From Treponema sp. UBA3649 (GTDB taxonomy: Bacteria > Spirochaetota > Spirochaetia > Treponematales > Treponemataceae): a stretch of 45,472 nt of DNA. Of this stretch, positions 17,915 through 26,809 are shown piece by piece (position 1 is the stretch's first letter; each line of letters starts with the position of its first letter). The DNA lies in contig DFKI01000126.1 of the NCBI GenBank assembly GCA_002373325.1, positions 1 through 45,472 of the forward strand. The letters are read 5' to 3'. The notes under the pieces are model-generated. The model saw only the letters and a program-made list of their open reading frames with translations. It had not been told where the DNA came from and made no database searches. Both the position numbers and the translations under genes were made by a program.

Positions 17915-17934
17915 TTTTATGCAAGGGGATACAG

Positions 17935-20850
17935 ATGAAAAATAAAATACGGCTTTCGATAATTTTTTTTCTCCTCTTAACAATTTCTCTTCCATCTTTT
18001 GCGGGTGTATTCAAAAAACCTAGAATTCTGCGCGTGATTAAAACTGAGCATTTTGAAATCTTGTTCTGCGATGAAAGCCTCAATTCTGCAAAAATGCTTG
18101 CGGACAATTGCGAAAAAATTTACGAAGAAGCATTCTCGAAGTTTCAACCATCCAAGCCGCTTCACATGCCTGTTGTCATCTCACCCGACTCCGATGATTT
18201 TTCAGTAAGCTACTCTCCCCGCCCTTACAACCGCATTTTGATTTTTGAAAATCACGGCGATCGCTCCGACTATTATTTAAACGACGCTCTTCTAAATTCT
18301 TTCAAGCGTGAAGTTTACAGGGCAGTGTCACGTTCCGTAAAAGATTCCGTCTGGACCTTTTTTTCTTTTCTTGGTGATTTACTCCAACCGGTTGCACTTC
18401 TCAACATCCCGTCCGGATTCATTGATGGAACCGCTGAGCTCATGTCATCCGAAGAAGGAACGATTTTACCGGATCAATTCGCATTGCAAATTTTGTCACA
18501 GGCAAAACTCGACAACAGATTTCCATCATGGATTGAAGTTGCCGGTGCAAGGGACGTTTATCCAGGAGACAAATTGAGCCATGCGGCATGCAGTGCTTTT
18601 ACCGCTTTTCTGCAACAAGCTTACGGCATGGACAAGTTTTACGAATATTGGAAAGAATGCGGCTCACTTCATTTTTTCTATTTCACCACGGGAATTTTTT
18701 ACAAGATTTACGGAATCTCAATTTCTCAGGCATGGGAGGATTTTAAAAAATCAATTCCTTTAAACGGAACCTATGAAGATTTTCTGGAACGAGACATGCT
18801 CACTCAAAACGCATTGACAGAAGCCCAGAGTTTTTTTTACAGCTACACAAGCTGCGAAAATAAAAACATTTATTGGTTCGACAAAAATTCCATGGAAATC
18901 CGCATGTTTCCGATTGAGGCAAAAAAATCACAAAAGGTCATGTCGGCAAGCGATGTCACAAATCTTTCTGTTTCACCTGATGGAGATTTTTTGGTACTCT
19001 CCCTTTTTACAAACGGACTTTTTGAAGGAATGAAAAATGCCCGCACATGGATTTACGAAATCAAGTCAAAAAAATTCGTGAGCAAAAAAATTCCGGCGTT
19101 TGATTCGATTCTTGTAAAAAAATCCACGGGAGAAAATGTGCTAGTTGGATTTGAAAACCAAAGTCCCACGCTTATGCTCAGAACTTACTCTGACATTGAA
19201 AATCCAAAATCAGGAATGACACTCAACACTTTCAGCAGAAACGAATCACCATACTCCCTTTGTTCGCTTGGTCCCGACAGATTCGCATTTTTGCTAAAAT
19301 CTCAAGAAGGATATTTTTTAGTAAATCGTAATCTTTCATCGGGAGATGAGCGCACTTACAGGCTTCCATATCCGGTTTCAAAACTCACGTTCACAGGCGG
19401 CAGACTTTTTTTGACTTACATCAATCCGGATGAGAACTCTTTTTCAAGGACCGGATTTTTTACTCTGGATGAAAACTTTTTACCGGAAAAACTTTTTTTG
19501 CAGACCGTGGATTTTTCAGGGGGCGTGAATGTCGCTGCAATCACCGATGAAAAAATAATCTATGTCGCACACAAATCTTTTGAGGACTCCCTCACAATGG
19601 TAAACCTCTCCGAATTACGTTTTCGTGAAGCTGATTTTGAATCCATAGAAAGTTTAAAAAAAACGGATATTATGCCTTCTCCAAGATTATCCAAAATCGA
19701 AACTGCGGATGACAAACCAAAGTTCCAGCTCGGAGAATATGAGATTCATAATTTCAATATTTTCAAATATCTCGTGCACGGAAGCTGGCTCCCTTTTTTC
19801 CCGGTGGCAAATCTTGGAATCGACGGATATGCAATCTATCCGGGACTTGGACTTTCCTTTTTGACTGGTGCTGATCCGTTCAATATTTTTTCAGGTGTCC
19901 TTTCATTTTCTGCAGGTTACTGGGATTACAAAAGTCCCACGCTGGATTACACAAAAGAGTTTTGTCTGACAGGAGTTTTTACGCTCACATTTTTGCCGAT
20001 TGAAATAACGCTTGGCTCAAGCTTTCAATTTTCTGCAGAGGGTGAGTACGACTTGAATTTTTTGGCGGAGGGAAAATGGAGTCCTGGAATCGGGATGTCA
20101 AAAAACAAGCTCACTTTTTCCGCGTCCCTTTTCCATCAGTTCACGACGGAGTACACGAACAAACTTACAGGAGAAGATGTTGCGCTTAAAGGATGGCCGA
20201 AGTTGAGTGAAACTTTCCGCGACACTTTCGTACAATTCGGAATCAACTACAACACTTTCCGTCAGGTCGGTTTCAGTCCCTATCAGCAAAAAGGAATCGA
20301 ATTCAACGGATCTTTCATCTGGGATTTTTCACGATTGCCTGGAGACGGAAAACTCAACGAGCTTAGTTCAAATGCCGTTCGACGTGTTTTGGTAACTGCA
20401 GGATTGAAGATTCCACGACTTATTCCGCTTCCTGATTACGAAACATGGATTGTGACTTTACCCACGAATTTGACTTTCGACCTCTATGCATTCGGAGGAA
20501 CAAAAAATGAATTCAATGCCGAGCTTTTGCTCATCGGATATGAAGCACAGTTTGGAATTCCTGCTGTAAACATTCATCTGAAGCGGATGGGACTTTGGTT
20601 CGGTTATCACGGAAACTTGAATTATAATGCAGCGGAACTTCCGGGACTGAATTTCGTGGAGCTCTGGAATTACTACACGAATTTTTCAGAGGCTGAGTAC
20701 GCACATTATTTTTATCTTACGGCAGAGGCAATGCTCGCACCAGTTTTCGGAACACTGACGGATTGCAATTTGACATTGGGTCTACAGGCTCAGTACCATC
20801 CGAAAAAAGATGTCTTTAAAGTTGCGGCGAAATTCAATCTGAAACTTTAG
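17935..20850 (+). CDS. Large exported protein: peptidase-MA-like N-terminus, propeller-like middle, outer-membrane beta-barrel-like C-terminus
   Basis: 971 aa with a clear signal peptide (1-23, ending LPSFA). Residues 30-270 resemble the peptidase-MA (gluzincin) layout: a TEHFEILFCDE strand, an AKMLADNCEKIYEEAF helix and a later family-like helix bundle. The expected HExxH helix reads as FKREVYRAVSRS, so it is probably not a zinc protease. Residues about 290-600 show repeated beta-strand segments with SPDGDFLVLSLF, as in TolB/WD-type propellers. From about 630 on, alternating aromatic strands and Gly turns end in FKVAAKFNLKL, as in outer-membrane barrels. It follows the helicase by 20 nt with AAGGGGA upstream of ATG and appears to be in the rec operon. 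Its stop overlaps the convergent RluA gene by 3-4 nt. The function is unknown. Confidence 0.75.
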   Translation: MKNKIRLSIIFFLLLTISLPSFAGVFKKPRILRVIKTEHFEILFCDESLNSAKMLADNCEKIYEEAFSKFQPSKPLHMPVVISPDSDDFSVSYSPRPYNRILIFENHGDRSDYYLNDALLNSFKREVYRAVSRSVKDSVWTFFSFLGDLLQPVALLNIPSGFIDGTAELMSSEEGTILPDQFALQILSQAKLDNRFPSWIEVAGARDVYPGDKLSHAACSAFTAFLQQAYGMDKFYEYWKECGSLHFFYFTTGIFYKIYGISISQAWEDFKKSIPLNGTYEDFLERDMLTQNALTEAQSFFYSYTSCENKNIYWFDKNSMEIRMFPIEAKKSQKVMSASDVTNLSVSPDGDFLVLSLFTNGLFEGMKNARTWIYEIKSKKFVSKKIPAFDSILVKKSTGENVLVGFENQSPTLMLRTYSDIENPKSGMTLNTFSRNESPYSLCSLGPDRFAFLLKSQEGYFLVNRNLSSGDERTYRLPYPVSKLTFTGGRLFLTYINPDENSFSRTGFFTLDENFLPEKLFLQTVDFSGGVNVAAITDEKIIYVAHKSFEDSLTMVNLSELRFREADFESIESLKKTDIMPSPRLSKIETADDKPKFQLGEYEIHNFNIFKYLVHGSWLPFFPVANLGIDGYAIYPGLGLSFLTGADPFNIFSGVLSFSAGYWDYKSPTLDYTKEFCLTGVFTLTFLPIEITLGSSFQFSAEGEYDLNFLAEGKWSPGIGMSKNKLTFSASLFHQFTTEYTNKLTGEDVALKGWPKLSETFRDTFVQFGINYNTFRQVGFSPYQQKGIEFNGSFIWDFSRLPGDGKLNELSSNAVRRVLVTAGLKIPRLIPLPDYETWIVTLPTNLTFDLYAFGGTKNEFNAELLLIGYEAQFGIPAVNIHLKRMGLWFGYHGNLNYNAAELPGLNFVELWNYYTNFSEAEYAHYFYLTAEAMLAPVFGTLTDCNLTLGLQAQYHPKKDVFKVAAKFNLKL

Positions 20851-21758
20851 TGCAGACCGGCTTTTCCACGCGCGATAAAATCCATGTGGCTCGCTTTTTT
20901 TCCGCCGAGTCTTTTTTGCATGGGTGCGTTTTCCTTAACCGGCTTTTGATGATTTTCCCTTTTTTGATTCCAGATTGGAACACGCGGATTTTTGTCCCCG
21001 GCTTTTACATAAGCAAGCCATTCGTCCGGCTCCGGGATTTCAAAACGCATTTTTTCTCCGGTCACAGGATGAACGAACGCGAGGGTCCTTGCGTGGAGCG
21101 CCAGCCTGTAAAAGGGGTCTGTCTTTGCTCGGTAGTTCTCATCCCCTGCAAGCGGATATCCCTTGTAGGAAAGGTGAGCTCGGATCTGATTTTTTTTGCC
21201 GGTGTCCAGGGAAAGCTCAAAGAGTGAGTGAGTAGGTCCCCTGCAAATGATTTTGTAATTTGTCCTTGCCTCCACAGTGTCCACGTTTTTATTTTCACCG
21301 ACCGGAACGTAACCCACGTTGTAAGCGTTTTTTGCAAGAGGCGCGTCAATCAGCCCCGAGTCAGGCAGAAAGCGTTTTTTGTCCCTTGGATTTTCGGCAA
21401 CCGCATGGTAGATTCTTTCCGTCACCATAGTCTGCCATGAAGCCATGATTTTTTTCTGCACGCTCTCATTCAGCGCGAACATCATTACGCCGGATGTGTC
21501 CCTGTCCAAACGGTGAACGACAAGCGGCTTGTGATTTGCGGAAAGTTCTCCCCGGCTCCTGTAGATTTTCTCAAGGACTTCCTGTGCGGTTCTCGCCTTG
21601 CTTCCTGGGTATGGAACCGAGAGCATTCCCGACGGTTTTAAAATCACCACGATAAATTCATCCTCATACAAGATTTCAATTTTCTCTTTCCCGTAATCTG
21701 CCTTGTGCTGCCTCTTGAACTGAGTGCTTGCCTTTACATTGTGGAAGTTCTCTTTCAT
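20847..21758 (-). CDS. RluA-family 23S rRNA/tRNA pseudouridine synthase
   Basis: 303 aa. Isomerises specific uridines in RNA to pseudouridine. The catalytic motif HRLDRDTSGVMMFA contains the essential Asp, and RIYHAV, KNQIRAHLSYKGYPLAGD and FVHPVTGEKM are later RluA signatures. No S4 domain is present, and a basic C-terminal tail of about 35 residues (KRENHQKPVKENAP) may bind RNA. I chose ATG 21758 because it overlaps the TGA of the upstream membrane-protein gene as ATGA; a longer frame to 21836 lies inside that gene. The exact RNA target cannot be read from sequence. Confidence 0.88.
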   Translation of the reverse strand: MKENFHNVKASTQFKRQHKADYGKEKIEILYEDEFIVVILKPSGMLSVPYPGSKARTAQEVLEKIYRSRGELSANHKPLVVHRLDRDTSGVMMFALNESVQKKIMASWQTMVTERIYHAVAENPRDKKRFLPDSGLIDAPLAKNAYNVGYVPVGENKNVDTVEARTNYKIICRGPTHSLFELSLDTGKKNQIRAHLSYKGYPLAGDENYRAKTDPFYRLALHARTLAFVHPVTGEKMRFEIPEPDEWLAYVKAGDKNPRVPIWNQKRENHQKPVKENAPMQKRLGGKKASHMDFIARGKAGLH

Positions 21759-22057
21759 TTTTTGTTCATGTCCTTTATCATGTGCGTGAAGATTGAAAAA
21801 ATCACCGTGAGAAGCGCAAGATAAACCAAGGCGCAAATCTGGACTCCGGCTTTGGTAAGCTCGCGTGAGAAAATCAGCATGACAAGTCCCACCGCAAAAG
21901 TGAGGGCTCCGATGAGATAAAAAATCACGCTGCTGGGTTTGTAAAGCGGAGTCTTTTTCACCGACTCAGGACGGCCCAAAAACATTGCGATAACACAGAA
22001 GGTGAGACCCACAATCAAAAAAACAATTCCCAAAACAATCTTTACCGTAAAAGTCAT
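21755..22057 (-). CDS. Small integral membrane protein, unknown
   Basis: 100 aa with three to four hydrophobic helices (IVLGIVFLIVGLTFCVIAMFL, VIFYLIGALTFAVGLVMLIF, ICALVYLALLTVIFSIF). No family was recognised. It lies 32 nt after the MacB-like permease and overlaps the RluA gene by 4 nt (ATGA). No Shine-Dalgarno precedes ATG 22057. Instead TATAAT sits 6 nt upstream, suggesting a leaderless transcript and separate expression from the efflux operon. Confidence 0.7.
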   Translation of the reverse strand: MTFTVKIVLGIVFLIVGLTFCVIAMFLGRPESVKKTPLYKPSSVIFYLIGALTFAVGLVMLIFSRELTKAGVQICALVYLALLTVIFSIFTHMIKDMNKK

Positions 22058-22063
22058 GGATGA

Positions 22064-22092
22064 ATTATATAGGAAAAAACTTTTTCTTTCTA
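22064..22092 (-). promoter_or_regulatory. Candidate leaderless promoter for the small membrane protein
   Basis: Minus-strand TATAAT (22069-22064) ends 6 nt before ATG 22057, and TAGAAA (22092-22087) is a weak -35 with a 17-nt spacer. Transcription would begin at or next to the A of the ATG. The -35 overlaps the permease stop codon. Confidence 0.45.
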
Positions 22093-23283
22093 CTCCCCCG
22101 AAAGCGCGATGACCGGATCCAATTTTGCCGCGCGGGATGCGGGACTGAAACCGAAAAAGATTCCGACGAAAACAGAAAAGACAAAGGAGATGAGACACGC
22201 GTTCCAGCTGATGACGTAAGAAAGTGAGCACACGTATTCCACCGCAATGCTGATTCCGATTCCGAGCATGATTCCAGCGATTCCCCCGATAATCGTGATG
22301 CTCGCCGACTCAATCAAAAACTGCTGCCTGATTGTCGAAGGACTTGCACCAAGCGCTTTCCGGATTCCAATCTCCTGCTTCCGTTCTGTCACCGTCACAA
22401 TCATTATGTTCATAATCCCGATGCCGCCGACCAAAAGCGATATGGCCGCGATCGCAGCAAGCATTACCGAAAGACTGTTCGTCACCTCGCTCATCTGGTC
22501 AATCATGGTCTGCATGGAGCTTACGTTGACCGAGCCTTCCGTGCCTGAAATTTCCGTGCAATAGTTTGCGAGAGTCGTGACAAGTTCCGTCGTCCTTTCG
22601 TTTGAGACCGCCTGCACCATTATTGTCGCCGCCGTGGGATTCGGTGAAATCTTTTTCGCATAAAATCCACGCGTGATGTAGCATCCTGTTGTGGTGTTCT
22701 CCATGCCGGATGACTGCTCCTTCAAGACAGCGATGACGGAAAAATTGAAAGTGACCGAATCAATTACAAGCGCGACGTTCTGGCCGACTGCGTTTCCGTT
22801 CGGAAAAAGAGTTGTGGCGAGCGTGCTTCCCAAAATGACCCTCTGATTTCCCATCACGTTGTCGGTGACTGAAAAATATTCTCCGCTTTCCAAGGCAAGT
22901 CCGTAACTCTGCAAATAATCGGTCTCGATTGCCGTGCATGATGTGCTTGCGGAAGTCTCGCCGAAAGAGATTGTCGCGTTCACGGAATTCTTGTACCAGA
23001 TTTTTTTTATCCCGCGGATTTGACCGAACATGTTTTCCCGGAAAGACTCGTTGAAAACAAGCGACACTGCCTCACGTCTCCTCCGCGAAAATCCTGAGCT
23101 GATGTTCACCATGTCAAGTCCCGAGGAGCCGAATGTGTCCTGGATCTGCCGCGTGGAGCTCTGACCCATGCTCATAATGACAATCACCGACGCGACTCCG
23201 ATTATGATTCCTAGAAGCGAAAGGAGAGTGCGCATTTTGTTGCGTCTGAAATTCTGAAGCGCGTTGACAAAATCTTCCCACAT
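22090..23283 (-). CDS. MacB/FtsX-family ABC transporter permease
   Basis: 397 aa. It has an N-terminal membrane helix (TLLSLLGIIIGVASVIVIMSMG), a large periplasmic domain, then three helices at the C-terminus with the family segment GGIGIMNIMIVTVTERKQEIGIRKALGAS. In MacB-type mechanotransmission systems such permeases work with a MacA adaptor and TolC to expel substrates from the periplasm. ATG 23283 shares one base with the stop of the ATPase (TGATG) and has GGAGG 6 nt upstream; a GTG three bases earlier is possible. The ATPase is a separate polypeptide here, unlike E. coli MacB. Confidence 0.92.
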   Translation of the reverse strand: MWEDFVNALQNFRRNKMRTLLSLLGIIIGVASVIVIMSMGQSSTRQIQDTFGSSGLDMVNISSGFSRRRREAVSLVFNESFRENMFGQIRGIKKIWYKNSVNATISFGETSASTSCTAIETDYLQSYGLALESGEYFSVTDNVMGNQRVILGSTLATTLFPNGNAVGQNVALVIDSVTFNFSVIAVLKEQSSGMENTTTGCYITRGFYAKKISPNPTAATIMVQAVSNERTTELVTTLANYCTEISGTEGSVNVSSMQTMIDQMSEVTNSLSVMLAAIAAISLLVGGIGIMNIMIVTVTERKQEIGIRKALGASPSTIRQQFLIESASITIIGGIAGIMLGIGISIAVEYVCSLSYVISWNACLISFVFSVFVGIFFGFSPASRAAKLDPVIALSGE

Positions 23284-24005
23284 CACGAGCCTCCGTTTTG
23301 GTTTGAGAAATCCACGGGTTCCTGCTCAATGTCTTCCTGAATGAGTCCGTCGAAAATTTTTATGCAGCGTCTTGAGCTTGCCCCGACCCTGGGATCGTGC
23401 GTGACGATTACGACCGTGGTTCCGCTTGAGTTGATTTCCCAAAAGAGATTCATCACGTTGCGGCTTGTCTTTGAGTCAAGGGCTCCTGTCGGCTCATCGG
23501 CCAAAATGATTTTCGGTTTTGTAACAGTCGCGCGGGCGATTGCGACCCTTTGTTTTTGTCCGCCTGAAAGCTCGTAGGGATGATGAAACATCCTGTCCTC
23601 AAGTCCGACTTTTGAAAGAGCTTCCTCGGCAAATGCACGCCGGTATTTTTTTTCAACATTCGCATATCGCAGAGGCAGCATCACGTTTTCCAAAACCGTC
23701 ATTGATGGAAGGAGAAAATACTGCTGAAAGACAAATCCCACAGTTTGGTTTCTCAAAACCGCAAGTTCCTTTTCGCTCATTTTCGCGGTTTCCCTCTGGT
23801 TGATTTTCACAATTCCGGAAGAAGGACGGTCAAGGCATCCGATCATGTTCATGCACGTGGATTTTCCTGAGCCGGAAGGTCCCATAATCGTGACGAACTC
23901 TCCCTGGCAAATGTTGAAGGAAACTCCCCGCAAAGCATAGACCTGGTTTTCGCCGATTGAGTAAACGCGCTTTACGTCCTCCAAAGTAATTACAGAGTCG
24001 CTCAT
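23283..24005 (-). CDS. MacB/LolD-type ABC transporter ATPase
   Basis: 240 aa. Walker A GPSGSGKST, Q-loop VFQQYFLLPSMT, signature LSGGQKQR, Walker B IILADEPTGALD and switch His in VIVTHD are all intact. The LDRPSSG segment after Walker A is typical of the MacB/LolD/FtsE branch. It powers the permease encoded next, with a 1-nt overlap. ATG 24005 was chosen because GGGAGAG lies just upstream and the protein then starts with the family's usual first strand. A longer frame to 24074 would overlap the adaptor gene. Confidence 0.93.
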   Translation of the reverse strand: MSDSVITLEDVKRVYSIGENQVYALRGVSFNICQGEFVTIMGPSGSGKSTCMNMIGCLDRPSSGIVKINQRETAKMSEKELAVLRNQTVGFVFQQYFLLPSMTVLENVMLPLRYANVEKKYRRAFAEEALSKVGLEDRMFHHPYELSGGQKQRVAIARATVTKPKIILADEPTGALDSKTSRNVMNLFWEINSSGTTVVIVTHDPRVGASSRRCIKIFDGLIQEDIEQEPVDFSNQNGGS

Positions 24006-24021
24006 AATCACTCTCCCATGC

Positions 24022-25149
24022 CTATCTTCCCATTCCAGGAGGAGCACCGAATCCGCCCGCCGGCATTCCGCCACTCTGTCTGTTTCCGCCGTTGTTCCGC
24101 CTCTGCATTCCCGACGTGCTTGGATCCGTGAGTTGTTTTAAAATCTCTCCGCCCGAAAGTCCCTCAGTGATTTTCACATAGTCCTTGTCATAGGGCTGCA
24201 CTTTCACGTTGATTTTTTGTCCGCTCGATGCGACCTCCACGTAAGCCTGTCCGTTTTCTCTTCCCACGGCATAACGCGAGACAATCAGATATTCCTCGTC
24301 GGGTGCGATTTTGATTTTGCCTGAGAAAGAAAAGTTGGGTAAGATATCATCAGGATATTCGTCGATGCGGAGCTTCACTTTTACGACCGTAGCTCCCCTG
24401 TTTGTGACGGTTCCAAGCGCAGGCCATCCCACGACATATCCCTTTACGTCTTCCTTGCTCGCAGCGAATTTAAAATCAACTTCCTGACCCACCTCAAGCT
24501 TACCGATGTCCGTTTCCGCGACCTCAACTTCCGCCGTAAGATATGAGTTGTCCACGAGAGTCCCCACGTTGTCCTTCGCCGCAAGAGAGTCGCCCACAGC
24601 CGCACTTATGTCCGCGATGATTCCGTCAAAAGTTGCTGTGACTTTTCTCTCGGCGATTTTTTGAACCAGCGAATTTCTCTGTGTCAGTTTAAGCTGATAT
24701 TCCCTCCACGATCCTGTGATTCTTACGGTCTCCGTCTCATAATCATGCTTTGCAAGATTGTAGAGCTCGGTTGAGTCATCAAGCTGTATAATCAAATCTC
24801 CTTTTTTTACGGTGTCTCCCTGCTTCACGTAAACACCCACGACAGTTCCGTCGGAAAGAGCCTGCAAAGTTTGTGACTGTGCCGAAGAGACGACCCCAGA
24901 GACTTCAATCACGTTCTCATAAACTTCCTTCGTAACCGTGTAAGTCGTGTTGTTCGTTTTCTTCGACGAAAGATATTTACGAAGACCAATCAGAACTCCG
25001 AAAGTTATGGCTCCCAAAATCAGGAGGACCAAAAATATTTTCAAGAGGACGGGCATCTTTTTTGCTCTGGGCAAAGAGTCCGGGAGCGGGATTGCCTCAT
25101 TACTTTTTTGCGTTGTGTTTTCCATCTGCCGTTTTTTATTTTTTCTCAT
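24022..25149 (-). CDS. MacA/HlyD-type periplasmic adaptor (membrane fusion protein)
   Basis: 375 aa. A cytoplasmic basic N-terminus precedes one membrane helix (LLKIFLVLLILGAITFGVLIGL). A lipoyl/barrel-sandwich region follows (TLQALSDGTVVGVYVKQGDTVKKGDLI and its partner KVTATFDGIIADISAAVGD), separated by only a short helical hairpin, then beta-barrel domains. It should bridge the permease and the TolC-like channel. The C-terminal 30 residues are Gly/Met/Asn-rich (GGNRQSGGMPAGGFG). ATG 25149 has GGGGAGG 6 nt upstream and lies 14 nt inside the preceding outer-membrane gene, so translation is probably coupled. Confidence 0.9.
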   Translation of the reverse strand: MRKNKKRQMENTTQKSNEAIPLPDSLPRAKKMPVLLKIFLVLLILGAITFGVLIGLRKYLSSKKTNNTTYTVTKEVYENVIEVSGVVSSAQSQTLQALSDGTVVGVYVKQGDTVKKGDLIIQLDDSTELYNLAKHDYETETVRITGSWREYQLKLTQRNSLVQKIAERKVTATFDGIIADISAAVGDSLAAKDNVGTLVDNSYLTAEVEVAETDIGKLEVGQEVDFKFAASKEDVKGYVVGWPALGTVTNRGATVVKVKLRIDEYPDDILPNFSFSGKIKIAPDEEYLIVSRYAVGRENGQAYVEVASSGQKINVKVQPYDKDYVKITEGLSGGEILKQLTDPSTSGMQRRNNGGNRQSGGMPAGGFGAPPGMGR

Positions 25150-26605
25150 CCTGTGCCTCCCCAGTTTTTTCATTCGAAATGAATTCGTCATCCCGGACAA
25201 AAAGTGCCTTCGTGCTGTTGTTGTAAATCAGAAAATCAATCCTGTTGATGATGCATTTGATTCTGTAGTTTTCTTTGTTCACCTGGCTGCTCTTGTACTC
25301 GCTTTGTGTGACGTAACCCTGCTTGTAATATTTTGCCATGTCTGCCTCAAGCGTTGTGTACATGTCGAGCGACTCCGCGTAAGTTGATTTTTCCCATTGC
25401 AAGTTTGAAAGCTCCGTCCTTTGCGCGACCACCGCCGTTCGGAATGCCGTCTGTGCGTTTGTGATGTCGTTGTTTTCCTTTTCAATTTCCAAATCCCGAA
25501 TCTGATTGTTCAAATCCACCGTGCGGAAAGCGTTCGGGTCCACGGAAATGCCGAGCGTAAAAACCGGAGTGAATGAGTCTGATCCGACCGGAAGATTTGC
25601 ACCCGCGCTCACGGTAAGTCCCGTGTTGTTCCAAGTAAAGTCGGAGCCCAAATCCACGGTGTGCGAGCTCGTTCTTTCGTTGTTGAAAGTAAACCCGGCG
25701 TTTCCCTTCAATGTGATTGCGCTGTCAGCCTCACGCTCAAGACTGTTGATGTATTGCGTCCATTTCGCGCTTTCGGTCTTAACATAATTGTCGCTTGAAA
25801 AATCACGGATGCTTACGGGAGAGACTTCGGGAATGTCGGCGGGAAGAAAATCAGCAGGATTTTCAAAATCAGTTTCCACTCCGCATTTAGCCGCAAAAAT
25901 ATGAGTCTCACGGTTCAGTTCCCTCGTCTGGATTTTGATGTCGTTCTCATCGGATTTTACGTTCATGCTCGCAGTCCGGTACTTCGTGGAATTGGAGCGG
26001 TATCCCTGCGCGGTAAGCTGCTCCAAAGTGAGCTTGTCGTCGTAAAGATTTTTTTCGAGCGTCACGATTTTTGCCTGCATCTGATAAAGGCTCTGGAGCG
26101 TTTTGTAAAACTCAGTCTCGGCATTTAAAAATCCGTTCTGGAGATTTCTCTTCGCCTCAAGGATTTTTCTCTGCGTCTTGATTTTCTCAATCTCCCTTTC
26201 CTTTGCGCTGTTTGATATTATGTCTATGGAAGCTTTCAGACTTGTGTTTGAAAAAGTGTCGGTGGAATCAAGGGAGTCAAAAAGTATGGATGAAGAAAGC
26301 GAGATGTTGAGGTTTCGTGTCTCTGGAAGTGCAAGGGAAAGGGACGGCGTGAATTTTACATAAGCGTCGCTTCCCAGAACAAAGGTGATTGTGCCCGTGG
26401 AAATTTTAAAGCTGAATCCGTTTTGAATTCCGCTGATTTCATTTTCCAAAAGCGTCCTTTTCATTTCAATGGAAAGCTCACGAAGCTGCATGTCATTCGA
26501 AAGATATCCCGAGAGCAATTTTTCCAAACTCTCCGCCGCGAACGTCCGTGAAATTCCAAATGCCAGGCTTATCAACAAGCCAAAAAACAATCTCTTCCGT
26601 TTCAT
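25136..26605 (-). CDS. TolC-like outer-membrane efflux protein
   Basis: 489 aa. The signal peptide is MKRKRLFFGLLISLAFGISRTFA. Two long alpha-helical hairpin regions rich in Glu/Gln/Asn (EIEKIKTQRKILEAKRNLQNG; NQIRDLEIEKENNDITNAQ) alternate with strand segments, as in the two structural repeats of TolC/OEP proteins. It forms the exit duct for the downstream MacA-MacB-type transporter. The chosen ATG 26605 has no Shine-Dalgarno; TATAAT lies 6 nt upstream, implying leaderless translation. First gene of the efflux operon. The substrate is unknown. Confidence 0.87.
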   Translation of the reverse strand: MKRKRLFFGLLISLAFGISRTFAAESLEKLLSGYLSNDMQLRELSIEMKRTLLENEISGIQNGFSFKISTGTITFVLGSDAYVKFTPSLSLALPETRNLNISLSSSILFDSLDSTDTFSNTSLKASIDIISNSAKEREIEKIKTQRKILEAKRNLQNGFLNAETEFYKTLQSLYQMQAKIVTLEKNLYDDKLTLEQLTAQGYRSNSTKYRTASMNVKSDENDIKIQTRELNRETHIFAAKCGVETDFENPADFLPADIPEVSPVSIRDFSSDNYVKTESAKWTQYINSLEREADSAITLKGNAGFTFNNERTSSHTVDLGSDFTWNNTGLTVSAGANLPVGSDSFTPVFTLGISVDPNAFRTVDLNNQIRDLEIEKENNDITNAQTAFRTAVVAQRTELSNLQWEKSTYAESLDMYTTLEADMAKYYKQGYVTQSEYKSSQVNKENYRIKCIINRIDFLIYNNSTKALFVRDDEFISNEKTGEAQDEKK

Positions 26606-26611
26606 ACATAT

Positions 26612-26641
26612 ATTATAACCGTTTTTCCTTAAATTTGTTAT
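26612..26641 (-). promoter_or_regulatory. Candidate leaderless promoter for the efflux operon
   Basis: Minus-strand TATAAT (26617-26612) is followed by exactly 6 nt and then ATG 26605. ATAACA (26641-26636) is a poor -35 at 18 nt spacing. AAGGA is about 20 nt from the ATG, too far for a normal ribosome-binding site. Confidence 0.45.
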
Positions 26642-26725
26642 ACAAATCCGGATAAAAAATCTGTAATAAAACAATATTTTATAGTCGATTAATTTGTAGA
26701 CTCAATTTCGAGTTTTATAAGCCCT

Positions 26726-26793
26726 TGTCATTGTCGGGCTCGGTCCTGCAATCACTTTTGCTAGAGATTCCCGCGTCGGGGCACGGGAATGAC
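26726..26793. repeat. REP-like palindromic element, paired units
   Basis: Unit 1 (26726-26753) runs from TGTCATTG to GCAATC and unit 2 (26766-26793) from GATTCCCG to GGGAATGAC. The two are inverted relative to each other around a 12-nt spacer. Each is itself imperfectly palindromic. It occupies the 204-nt gap between the nnr gene and the efflux operon; nothing else is evident there apart from the promoter. Confidence 0.65.
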
Positions 26794-26809
26794 TTTTGTG
26801 GTTAATCAA

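Noticed and set aside
17249..17995. 248-codon open frame on the minus strand
   Set aside because: It is antisense to the helicase gene, whose motifs V and VI are encoded there. It is Cys/Phe/Lys-rich without domain signals.
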